Source: JAZSMJ01 sp045535815 | Lineage (GTDB): Bacteria > Bacillota > Clostridia > Oscillospirales > CAG-272 | NCBI GenBank assembly: GCA_045535815.1 | Contig: JAZSMJ010000068.1 | Span: forward strand, 1 to 64,000 | Direction: 5' to 3' | DNA length: 64,000 nt | Part shown: positions 25,490 to 34,700 of the stretch, in pieces | Layout of the letters: every line of letters begins with the position of its first letter | Numbering within the stretch: position 1 is the stretch's first letter | Notes under the pieces: generated by a model | Told to the model about the DNA's origin: nothing | The model's input: only the letters and a program-made list of their open reading frames with translations | Databases searched by the model: none | Program-made: the position numbers and the translations under genes

Positions 25490-26227
25490 ATGCAGAAGAC
25501 AGATAAACCTCTTTACAAAAGAGTGTTGTTAAAATTATCCGGAGAAGCCCTTGCAACCGGAGGAGACGGTATTATCAATTATGATTTTGTCAGCGAGATA
25601 TGCCACGCGGTAAAAAGATGTGTTGATATAGGCGTTCAGGTTGCTATAGTTGTGGGTGCCGGAAATATATGGAGAGGCCGTCAGGGTGCAAAGATGGACC
25701 GCACGAGAGCGGACCATATGGGTATGCTGGCAACCACGATAAACGCTCTTGCACTTCAGGATGCGCTTGAACAGCACGGAATGAATACGAGAGTTATGAC
25801 CGCTATCGAGATGAGACAGTTTGCAGAGCCCTATATAAGAAATAAGGCAGTTTCCCATCTCGAAAAGGGAAGAGTTGTTATTTTCGGATGCGGAATAGGA
25901 AACCCCTTCTTCTCGACCGATACTGCATCGGTAATGAGAGCGGCTGAGATAAATGCAGATATAGTAATGCTTGCTAAAAACATCGACGGCGTATATACCG
26001 CCGATCCCAAGCTTCATCCCGAAGCTAAGAAGATCGACTCGATGGACTTTATGCAGATACTTTCAAACGGACTTACCGTTATCGATTCAACTGCGGCATC
26101 GTTCTGTATGGATAACGATATTCCGATACTCTTGTTTGCTCTGAACGATCCCGAAAATATCGTAAGAGCAGTTAACGGCGAAAAAATTGGAACCATAGTA
26201 AAGGGAGGAAATAAACATGAAACTTGA
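25490..26227 (+). CDS. pyrH: UMP kinase
   Basis: A 245-residue amino-acid-kinase-fold enzyme converting UMP to UDP with ATP. Visible motifs are RVLLKLSGEAL, VVGAGNIWRG, ADHMGMLATTINALALQ and the GCGIGNPFFSTD loop. ATG 25490 (MQKTDKPLYKR) is chosen because GAGAGG lies eight bases upstream; the frame is open to 25418 but the extra residues are not family-like. It overlaps frr by 11 bases, the standard pyrH-frr arrangement. Confidence 0.95.
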   Translation: MQKTDKPLYKRVLLKLSGEALATGGDGIINYDFVSEICHAVKRCVDIGVQVAIVVGAGNIWRGRQGAKMDRTRADHMGMLATTINALALQDALEQHGMNTRVMTAIEMRQFAEPYIRNKAVSHLEKGRVVIFGCGIGNPFFSTDTASVMRAAEINADIVMLAKNIDGVYTADPKLHPEAKKIDSMDFMQILSNGLTVIDSTAASFCMDNDIPILLFALNDPENIVRAVNGEKIGTIVKGGNKHET

Positions 26228-26771
26228 CGTTAAAGAATTTGAAGCAAAGATGAAGCGTACCACTGAGGTGTACGCATCCGAGCTTGCTTCCATAAGAGCA
26301 GGTAAGGCAAGCGCTGCCGTGCTTGATAAGGTAACTGTTGACTACTACGGCGCTCCCAGCGCTATAAATCAGATCGCAGAGGTCAAGACTGCGGATGCAC
26401 GCACGCTGGTTATTCAGCCTTGGGACGCATCAATGCTCAAGAGCATTGAAAAGGCGATCATCGTTTCCGATATAGGAATTCAGCCCGCAAACGACGGTAA
26501 GGTATTGAGACTCGTATTCCCTCAGCTTACAGAGGAGAGAAGAAAAGAGCTTACAAAGCAGACCGCCAAGATGGGTGAGGAAGCAAAGGTTGCAGTCAGA
26601 AACATAAGAAGAGATGCTAACGAAAAGTGCAAGCTGATGAAGAAGAACGGCGAAATGACAGAGGATGAACAGAAGGCGTCCGAAAAGAGCGTTCAGGATC
26701 TTACCGATAAGTACATCAAAGAGGTTGATGCTATAACTGCGGCTAAGGACAAGGAAATAATGTCCATCTGA
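26217..26771 (+). CDS. frr: Ribosome recycling factor
   Basis: A 184-residue protein that, with EF-G, splits post-termination ribosomes. The N-terminal helix, the ASIRAGKASAAVLDKVTVDY region, the domain II block INQIAEVKTADARTLVIQPW and the C-terminal basic helices VRNIRRDANEK all match. GGAGG lies seven bases upstream of ATG 26217, inside the end of pyrH. The length is canonical. Confidence 0.96.
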   Translation: MKLDVKEFEAKMKRTTEVYASELASIRAGKASAAVLDKVTVDYYGAPSAINQIAEVKTADARTLVIQPWDASMLKSIEKAIIVSDIGIQPANDGKVLRLVFPQLTEERRKELTKQTAKMGEEAKVAVRNIRRDANEKCKLMKKNGEMTEDEQKASEKSVQDLTDKYIKEVDAITAAKDKEIMSI

Positions 26772-26807
26772 CGTTTTTTAACAGTATAAATATTTTACTG
26801 AAAGATA

Positions 26808-26831
26808 GGGGATGCGGATATCCGCGTCCCC
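26808..26831. other. Hairpin between frr and uppS
   Basis: GGGGATGCGGATATCCGCGTCCCC is a near-perfect palindrome with one internal mismatch pair. It has no good U-tract, so it may be a processing site or partial terminator within the operon. Confidence 0.5.
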
Positions 26832-26848
26832 TTAAATGGAATTTAGAG

Positions 26849-27562
26849 ATGTTTGGTTTTCACAGAAAAAAGGCAGAGAAGGCTCCGTCCTCGCTTCGTC
26901 ACATTGCTTTTATAATGGACGGAAACGGAAGATGGGCATCGAAAAAGGGTATGCCCAGAGAGTACGGACACAGCGTCGGGGCTCAGACCTTTGAAAAGAT
27001 AGCGCAGTATTGCGGTGATATAGGAATTGAATATATAACGGTATACGCTTTTTCTACCGAAAACTGGAAGCGGCCTGAGCGTGAGGTTGGCGAGATAATG
27101 AGATTGTTCAGAGAATATCTCAAGCGAGCTCGTGACAATTTCGTCGAAAAGGATATGCGTATTCGTATAATAGGCGATACGCAATGCTTTGACGCTGAGA
27201 CCAAGGCGCTGATAGAGGAGATCGAGGTCGCCTCTGCCAAAAACAGAAAAAAGGTCAACATCGCTATGAATTACGGCGGAAGACAGGAGATAGTCAGCGC
27301 CGTAAACAAGCTTATCGCAAGCGGTGCAGACAGCGTTACCGAGGATGATATAGAATGCGCGCTTTATACCGCAGGAATACCCGAGCCGGATCTTATAGTG
27401 CGCACGGGCAATGAGAAGAGAACGTCCAATTTTCTCATGTGGCAGTCTGCCTATTCCGAGCTTTATTTTACCGAAACGCTCTGGCCGGATATGACGTGTG
27501 AGGACGTTGACAGAGCGATCAGCGATTTTTCAAAGAGAAAACGCCGATACGGCGGAATATAA
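26849..27562 (+). CDS. uppS: Undecaprenyl diphosphate synthase
   Basis: A 237-residue cis-prenyltransferase that builds the C55 lipid carrier for peptidoglycan. Motifs are FIMDGNGRWA (catalytic Asp), GHSVGAQTFEKI, YAFSTENWKRP, IAMNYGGRQEIV, PEPDLIVRTGNEKRTSNFL and the C-terminal LWPDM. The start ATG has GGAATTTAGAG upstream, a modest site. It precedes cdsA by 24 bp in the usual order. Confidence 0.95.
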   Translation: MFGFHRKKAEKAPSSLRHIAFIMDGNGRWASKKGMPREYGHSVGAQTFEKIAQYCGDIGIEYITVYAFSTENWKRPEREVGEIMRLFREYLKRARDNFVEKDMRIRIIGDTQCFDAETKALIEEIEVASAKNRKKVNIAMNYGGRQEIVSAVNKLIASGADSVTEDDIECALYTAGIPEPDLIVRTGNEKRTSNFLMWQSAYSELYFTETLWPDMTCEDVDRAISDFSKRKRRYGGI

Positions 27563-27586
27563 CGGTACGGAGGAAATGCGTTCCAT

Positions 27587-28420
27587 ATGAAGACAAGAAT
27601 ACTTACGGCTATTATACTGATAGCTATCGCAATACCGTTCCTTTATTTTTCGCATACCGTTGCATTCAACGTGGTGATAGCCCTTGTAGCCTTCGTCGGC
27701 GCTTACGAGATACTTAACTGCACGGGACAGAAGAACAGCGCCTTGGTGTCTGTTCCTACATACGCAATATCCGTTCTGATTCCGTTTATGACGAGATATG
27801 CGGGAAGCACGGAAAGGTTTTTTGCGATATCATTTATTGCTGTATTCGTCTATCTTTTTTGGATGTTTGCAGTATCGGCCTTCTGCAATGCCAAGATAAA
27901 CGTTAAGGATTCGGCAATTACCTTTGCATTTACCTCGTATACGGTAATAGGACTTTCGATAATAATATTATTCAGGGATATGGACCTTGGAAGGTATATG
28001 TATCTTCTCGTGTTCTTCTATGCGTGGATATGCGATTCCTTTGCATATTTCACAGGAAGAGCTATCGGAAAGCATAAGCTTATCCCGTCGGTAAGCCCCA
28101 AAAAGACGGTAGAGGGTGCGATAGGCGGAATTGTATTTACCGCACTTTTCTCGCTCCTTTACGGATTTGTGATAGGCGTATTTTTCGACGTTACTCCCAA
28201 TTATCTTACGCTTGCCGTTATGGGAACGGTGGCCGCAGTGGTATCGCAGTGCGGAGACCTTATAGCGTCTCAGATAAAAAGGACGTACGGCATCAAGGAC
28301 TTCGGATATATCTTCCCCGGACACGGCGGAGTTCTTGACAGATTTGACAGCGTCCTTGCGGTAGCTCCGTTCTTGTATTTTCTGGTTGAGATGCTTCCGC
28401 TTAAGGCAATGTTTTTCTAA
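27587..28420 (+). CDS. cdsA: Phosphatidate cytidylyltransferase
   Basis: A 277-residue membrane enzyme with about eight spans, making CDP-diacylglycerol from phosphatidic acid and CTP. The family signature is clear near the C-terminus: QIKRTYGIKDFG followed by PGHGGVLDRFDSV, with the earlier DSFAYFTGRAIGKHK. GGAGG lies eight bases before ATG 27587. It sits between uppS and dxr, as in many Firmicutes. Confidence 0.93.
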   Translation: MKTRILTAIILIAIAIPFLYFSHTVAFNVVIALVAFVGAYEILNCTGQKNSALVSVPTYAISVLIPFMTRYAGSTERFFAISFIAVFVYLFWMFAVSAFCNAKINVKDSAITFAFTSYTVIGLSIIILFRDMDLGRYMYLLVFFYAWICDSFAYFTGRAIGKHKLIPSVSPKKTVEGAIGGIVFTALFSLLYGFVIGVFFDVTPNYLTLAVMGTVAAVVSQCGDLIASQIKRTYGIKDFGYIFPGHGGVLDRFDSVLAVAPFLYFLVEMLPLKAMFF

Positions 28421-28447
28421 TTAAGTTTTGATTTTTGAGGATAATAT

Positions 28448-29605
28448 ATGATTAAAGGCGATATGAGCATATCCGTTTTCGGCTCTACCGGGTCGGTCGG
28501 AATGCAGGCGCTTGACGTTGCCCGTTTCAGAGGTACCGGGGTAGATGCCCTTTGCGCTATGAAGAATATAAAGCTGCTCGAAGAGCAGATCCGTGAATTC
28601 AGGCCAAGGTTTTGCGCAGTAGCAGACCCTTTGGCTGCAAAAGAGCTAAGGGATCGCATAGGAGATACCGACACGGTTGTGTATTCGGGAAAAGAGGGCG
28701 TTGAAGAGCTTGCAGGCATAGTTGAATCCGATATACTTTTAAATTCGATAGTCGGTGTAGCCGGACTTCGCACCACTCTTGCAAGAGTTAAAACGGGGCG
28801 CACGCTCGCACTTGCGAATAAAGAATCGCTGGTGGCGGCAGGCGAGCTCGTTATGAAAACGGCAAGAGAAAACAATACGCAGATACTCCCGGTAGACAGT
28901 GAGCACTGTGCGATATTTCAATGTCTTCGTGCAGGCAGAGAAAGTGAGATCAAAAGGATAATTCTCACCGCATCGGGAGGTCCTTTTTTCGGTAAGAGTG
29001 CAGATGAGCTCAAAAACGCATGTGCCGCTCAGGCTCTTGCCCATCCTACCTGGAGCATGGGAAGCAAGATAACCGTTGACTGCGCAACTCTTATGAATAA
29101 GGGCTTTGAGGTCATTGAGGCGGCTCATCTTTTTGGAGTTCCTGCCTCGGATATAGACGTCGTCGTTCACAGAGAGAGCATAATACACTCTATGGTGGAA
29201 TATGTTGACAATGCAGTAATAGCGCAGATGTCAAAGCCCGATATGCGTATGTGCGTTCAGTATGCGCTTACCTATCCCGAAAGGGAGGCGGGGCAGACGG
29301 CGCCTATCGACTTTGCTTCTCTTGGCTCTCTCAGCTTTTATTCCCCCGATAAGCAAACCTTCAAGCTGCTCCCGCTTGCATACAAGGCGTTTGATATGGG
29401 CGGTGATGCAGGTGCGGCGCTCAATGCCGCAAACGAGGCTGCGGTCGGCTATTTCCTTTGCGACAAAATATCGTTTTCCGATATTTCCGATATCGTTTGC
29501 GATACGGTCAATAATTATAAGAGCAAGGACTACAGCTCGGCTGAGCAGATAGAAGAAACTGATTTTGAGATAAGACAGACAGTTTGCGATATGATTAAAC
29601 TATAA
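28448..29605 (+). CDS. dxr: 1-deoxy-D-xylulose 5-phosphate reductoisomerase
   Basis: A 385-residue enzyme making MEP, the second step of the non-mevalonate isoprenoid pathway. It shows the NADPH motif VFGSTGSVGMQAL, LANKESLVAAGEL, VDSEHCAIFQCL, the TASGGPF loop and NKGFEVIEAAHLF. ATG 28448 follows GAGGA. With ispG two genes later the window holds two enzymes of the same pathway, alongside uppS, which uses its product. Confidence 0.95.
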   Translation: MIKGDMSISVFGSTGSVGMQALDVARFRGTGVDALCAMKNIKLLEEQIREFRPRFCAVADPLAAKELRDRIGDTDTVVYSGKEGVEELAGIVESDILLNSIVGVAGLRTTLARVKTGRTLALANKESLVAAGELVMKTARENNTQILPVDSEHCAIFQCLRAGRESEIKRIILTASGGPFFGKSADELKNACAAQALAHPTWSMGSKITVDCATLMNKGFEVIEAAHLFGVPASDIDVVVHRESIIHSMVEYVDNAVIAQMSKPDMRMCVQYALTYPEREAGQTAPIDFASLGSLSFYSPDKQTFKLLPLAYKAFDMGGDAGAALNAANEAAVGYFLCDKISFSDISDIVCDTVNNYKSKDYSSAEQIEETDFEIRQTVCDMIKL

Positions 29606-29641
29606 TGGAGATGAATTGAGATAACTATCGTAATTGCTTTA

Positions 29642-30649
29642 TTGGTCTTTGGTGTGCTGATATTCGTACACGAGCTCGGTCATTATATTGCCGCGCGTTC
29701 CTTTAACGTTTCGATTAAGGAATTCGCAATAGGTATGGGACCTAAATTAATATCAAGAAGGTCTGAAAAAACAGGCATAGTATATTCTCTGAGGCTTTTA
29801 CCCATCGGAGGATTCGTCAGTATGGTCGGCGAGGATGAGGCATCCGATGACGAGGGTGCGCTGATAAACAAGCCGGTATGGCAGAGAATGATCATTACTG
29901 CCGCAGGAGCGGCAATGAACCTCGTCCTCGGTATTATTCTGATGGCAGTTATGGTAATGGCATCCGATAAGCTCGGCTCAACCGAGATAGTCAAGTTTGA
30001 GAGCGAGGACGCATCGTCCTATCAGAGCGGACTTGAGGTCGGAGACAGAGTTGTCAAGATAAACGACAGAAGCACGCATATTTCATACGAGCTTTTATAC
30101 GAGATAATGCATCAGGGCAGTGAGCCCATCGACGTTACGGTTATAAGAGACGGCGAGAGAGTGCTTGTAGAGGACGTTGAATTTGAAAAGATAACCGAAG
30201 AGGGAATAGTTTTCGGTGAGATAGATTTTTACGTAAGAGCTGAAGAGAAAAGCTTTGCAAACGTAATAAAGCACGGCTTTTATCAGTCGACTGCATCCAT
30301 CAAGCTGGTGTGGGATTCGCTTATCGACTTTATAAGCGGTAAATACGGCGTGGATCAGGTATCGGGTCCGGTCGGTGTTACGACTGCAATAGGAAATGCC
30401 GCAAAGCAGAGCACTGTCAGTCTTTTATACCTTTGCGGTATTATAACCATAAATCTCGGTATGTTCAATCTGATCCCAATACCTGCGCTTGACGGCGGAA
30501 GACTGCTGTTCCAGCTTATCGAGCTTATCAGAAGAAAGCCGGTAAAGCCGGAGATAGAGGGATATATACACTTTATCGGTATAGTTATACTGATGCTGTT
30601 TATGGTATTCGTATCCTTTAAGGATATTATTAAATTATTTGCCAAATAG
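29642..30649 (+). CDS. rseP: Site-2 zinc metalloprotease RseP/RasP
   Basis: A membrane M50 peptidase that cleaves anti-sigma factors and signal-peptide remnants inside the membrane. HELGH gives the zinc site, a PDZ domain lies near residues 105-180, and NLIPIPALDGGRLLFQL is the second motif. The first canonical start in frame is TTG 29642, but this leaves only nine residues before HELGH, against about 20 in family members, and there is no ribosome site. The frame extends to ATT 29615 or ATA 29621 (ITIVIALL), with GGAGATGA ending at 29614. The next codon up is a stop. The true start is therefore probably non-canonical. Confidence 0.9.
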   Translation: MVFGVLIFVHELGHYIAARSFNVSIKEFAIGMGPKLISRRSEKTGIVYSLRLLPIGGFVSMVGEDEASDDEGALINKPVWQRMIITAAGAAMNLVLGIILMAVMVMASDKLGSTEIVKFESEDASSYQSGLEVGDRVVKINDRSTHISYELLYEIMHQGSEPIDVTVIRDGERVLVEDVEFEKITEEGIVFGEIDFYVRAEEKSFANVIKHGFYQSTASIKLVWDSLIDFISGKYGVDQVSGPVGVTTAIGNAAKQSTVSLLYLCGIITINLGMFNLIPIPALDGGRLLFQLIELIRRKPVKPEIEGYIHFIGIVILMLFMVFVSFKDIIKLFAK

Positions 30650-30668
30650 GGCAAAAGGAAGGTTTTGA

Positions 30669-31745
30669 ATGGATTATAACGCTATCAGGCGCAAAAGCAG
30701 AAGGATACGTATAGGAAATATTTATATAGGTGCAGATCAGCCGATAGCGGTTCAGTCTATGACCAACACCGACCCTCACGACTATGACAAAACGCTTTCT
30801 CAGGTAAGAGAGCTTGAGGCGGCAGGCTGTGATATCGTAAGACTTGCTATACCCGACCTTGAGGCTGTGAGGGTAATTTCAAAAATAAAAGAATACGGCG
30901 GCATTTCGGTGCCGCTCGTTGCAGATATACACTACGATCACAAGCTGGCTCTTGAGTGCGTTTCCGCCGGTGTTGATAAGATAAGGATCAACCCGGGAAA
31001 TATAGGTGACGATAAAAAGGTAGAGCTTGTGGCAAAAAAATGTGCAGAGCACGGCGTGCCTATAAGAATAGGGGTAAACAGCGGCTCTCTTGAGAGGCAT
31101 ATACTCGAAAAGCACGGGGCTCCTACGGCTCAGGCACTTGCGGAAAGCGCGCTTTATCATGCGTCACTGCTTGAAAAGAACGGATTTTTCGATATCGTTT
31201 TGGCAGTCAAGTCATCAGACGTTGCGACTATGATAAACGCCACCAGAATAATTGCCGATGCGACCGATTATCCGATACATTTAGGAGTTACCGAGGCAGG
31301 CACTCCTCACGATGGGGTTATCAAATCTGCGATAGGTATAGGCTCGCTTATCTGCGACGGTATCGGTGATACCATAAGGGTATCGCTGACTGCTCCGCCT
31401 GCTCTTGAGGTGAAGGAGGGCAGAGCGCTTCTTCGTAATATAGGTATAGGCGGTGGGATAAGAGTTACGTCATGTCCTACCTGCGGAAGAACCAAGATAG
31501 ATCTGATAGAGCTTTGCGAGGCTTTTGAGGAGCGTATAGCACGTGGCGACGTAAGATCTGACAGACCGTTGCACGTTGCAATAATGGGCTGTGCGGTAAA
31601 CGGACCGGGTGAAGCAAGAGAGGCTGATATAGGCATAGCAGGCGGTGTCGGAGAGGGACTCCTTTTCAGACACGGTGAGATAATAAGAAAAATTCCGCAA
31701 AACGAGATAATAGATCAATTGATCAAAGAAATCAACGATATGTGA
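30669..31745 (+). CDS. ispG: 4-hydroxy-3-methylbut-2-enyl diphosphate synthase
   Basis: A 358-residue iron-sulfur enzyme that turns MEcPP into HMBPP, late in the MEP pathway. The TIM-barrel part carries PIAVQSMTNTDPHD and VPLVADIHYD. The [4Fe-4S] ligands are in SCPTCGRT and MGCAVNGPGEA. It is the short, bacterial form without the plant-type insert. GGAAGG lies upstream of ATG 30669. It sits between rseP and polC, as in related genomes. Confidence 0.95.
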   Translation: MDYNAIRRKSRRIRIGNIYIGADQPIAVQSMTNTDPHDYDKTLSQVRELEAAGCDIVRLAIPDLEAVRVISKIKEYGGISVPLVADIHYDHKLALECVSAGVDKIRINPGNIGDDKKVELVAKKCAEHGVPIRIGVNSGSLERHILEKHGAPTAQALAESALYHASLLEKNGFFDIVLAVKSSDVATMINATRIIADATDYPIHLGVTEAGTPHDGVIKSAIGIGSLICDGIGDTIRVSLTAPPALEVKEGRALLRNIGIGGGIRVTSCPTCGRTKIDLIELCEAFEERIARGDVRSDRPLHVAIMGCAVNGPGEAREADIGIAGGVGEGLLFRHGEIIRKIPQNEIIDQLIKEINDM

Positions 31746-31781
31746 TAAGCTCGCATAAATGCGAAAAAAGGACGGTTCAAA

Positions 31782-34700
31782 ATGGCAGGGAAAACGCTTC
31801 TTGATGTTTTTAATAAATATGCTCCGGGTGACGAATTCAAGGCTATACTTGAGAGCGCAACGGATATCTCCGTTCGTGCGGACAGAGAGCGCAAGCTTGT
31901 CGAGGCGCAGGCGTTTTTTCCGGAAACCATAGAAAAGAAAAAGCTCTACCGTCTCGAAGAGGAGATAAGGGAAGCGTATAAGATAAACTCTGTGCGCATA
32001 CTCCCGAAATATTCTCCCGATAAGTTCAATAGCGAATACATAACTCAGGTAATGGTAGAGGCGCAGCGCTTAGGCGCTGTTTCGAGAGGTTTTTTCAACG
32101 ATTACGACGTTTCACTCGAGGGCAATCATATCAAGATAGATATTGCGTTTGCAAACGGCGGTATCGAGCTTTTGTACAGCGCAAAGACCCACGAGATAAT
32201 CGAGGGGATAATTTTAAGAGAATTCGGGCTGAATTATACTGTGGAGATAACGAGATCGCAGGGCTTTGAGGGCGGATACGAGGATTTTGTAAAGCACAGA
32301 GACGAGTATCTTTCATCCGAAATGAAGGAAGCGGTTAAGCGGATAGAAGCAAGTGCTGCCGCTAACGCAGCAGCGGCGAGCGCTTCTTCTGCGCAGAATG
32401 CCAAAAAGCTTGCCGCTGACGGCAGTGAGCTTAAGAGAATGAACTCGCTTTACGAAACCTCTGACAGTCAGTGCGATTGGCTTGACGAGACTACCGTTAT
32501 ATCGGGAAAGATCAAATTTTCGGTGGCAGAGCCTACCGAGATCCACGGAAGTGCATTTCCGATAACTCCTTCGCCTATCTCGACCTTTACCTCTCCTCAA
32601 AAAAGCGTTATTGCGGTCGGTGAGGTCTTTCAGGTAGAGCTCAGAGAAACCAGAAGGGGCGACAGCGTAACCGTTATTTTCGGCATTACCGATAAGGAAT
32701 CCTCGGTATACGTGCGCATATCAGCAGATCCCGAGACGGCGGACGGTATAAAATCCGCACTCGGAATAGGAAGCGCAGTTGCCGTCAGAGGTGCGCTCAG
32801 AAACGAAAATAAAGAGAGCGCAGAGCTTGCAATATTTGCATACGATATACTTAAGATAAAAAAGATAACCAGAAAAGATAATGCGCCCGAAAAGAGAGTC
32901 GAGCTTCATCTGCATACTGCAATGTCGGCAATGGATGCGACTATGCAGCCAGACGTGGTTGTAAAAACTGCAAAGGCGTGGGGTCATCCTGCCGTTGCCT
33001 TTACCGATCACGGAAACGTTCAGGCGTTTCCCGAGGCTATGCTTGCTGCAGAAAAGCTTGGTGATATAAAGGTCATATACGGTATGGAGGGCTATTACGT
33101 CGACGATACGGCAAGAGCCGTATACGGAGACAAGCTTTGCTTGTTTACCGATCAGTTTACCGTTTTTGATATAGAAACCACCGGACTTTCGGCTATAAAT
33201 AATAAAATAACAGAAATAGGTGCGGTCAAGATAAAGGGCGGAGAGGTTATTGACAGATTCAATACCTTCGTTGACCCAAGGGAGCATATCCCCGAAAAGA
33301 TAACCGAGCTTACCGGCATAACCGACGAGATGGTTGCAGGTGCACCTGAAGAGTGCGAGGCGGTAAAGAGCTTCCTCGAATTTGCAGGTGACGATATGCT
33401 GATAGCCCATAACGCATCCTTTGATACCAGCTTTATCAGAAGGGTGTGCGATGAGCACAGAATGCCCTTTACCAGCTCCTATCTTGACACAGTTGCTATG
33501 TCGAGATATGCAAATCCAGAGCTTTCAAAGCATAGGCTTGACGTTTTGGCAGAGTATTATAAGCTCGGTGATTTCAATCATCACAGAGCCTGTGATGACG
33601 CAGAAATGCTTGCTCACATATTCTTTGCAATGACCGATAAGCTCCGCAAGGAAGGTGTTTTCGGAATTGCCGATATGAATCAGGCAATGAGTGAGAGAGC
33701 CGATCCGCTCAAGCTCAGGTCCTATCATATGATACTGCTCGTCAAGAATCAGACGGGACTTAAAAACCTTTACAAAATGGTATCCGACGGATATCTGAAA
33801 TATTTCAGAAAGCATCCGAGAATACCCAGGACCGTGCTTGAAGCTCACCGTGAGGGACTTATAATAGGATCTGCCTGCTCGGAGGGCGAGCTCTTCTCGG
33901 CTATACTTGAAAACAAATCCTTTGGCGATCTCAAAAAGATAGCGAGCTTTTACGACTATCTTGAGATACAGCCTCTTTGCAATAACGCCTATCTTATAAG
34001 AAACGGCTCGGTTGCAAACGAGGAGAAGCTGAAGGAAATAAATAAGACCATAATCAAAATTGCCGACAGTCTCGGCAAGCCGGTCGTTGCAACCTGCGAC
34101 GCTCACTTCCTTGAAGCAGACGACGAGATATACCGTCAGATACTGATGAAGGGTATGGGCTTCTCGGATACCGATAACGAAAGCGGTATTTATTTCAGAA
34201 CGACCGAGGAGATGCTTCGTGAGTTTGAATATCTCGGTGAGGAAAAGGCTTACGAGGTGGTCGTAAAAAATACCAATCTAATAAGCGATATGATAGAAAA
34301 CGTCCGCCCGATACCTAAAGGAAGCTTCCCGCCTAAGCTCGAGGGATCGGATGAAAATCTGTCAGAGATGTGCTGGGCAAAGGCGAAGGAGCTTTACGGC
34401 GATCCGCTTCCCGAGGTGGTCTCAACAAGACTTGAAAGAGAGCTTGTTCCTATCATCAACAACGGCTTTGCCGTTATGTATATGATAGCGCAGAAGCTTA
34501 TTGAAAACAGTGAAAAAGCAGGCTATCTCGTCGGCTCAAGAGGCTCGGTAGGCTCGTCCTTTACCGCCACCATGTGCGGAGTTTCGGAGGTCAATCCGCT
34601 TCCGCCACATTACCGTTGCCCAAAATGCAGACACAGCGAATTCCAGGATGACAGCTGGGAGATAAAATACGGCTCGGGATACGATATGCCCAATAAGGAC

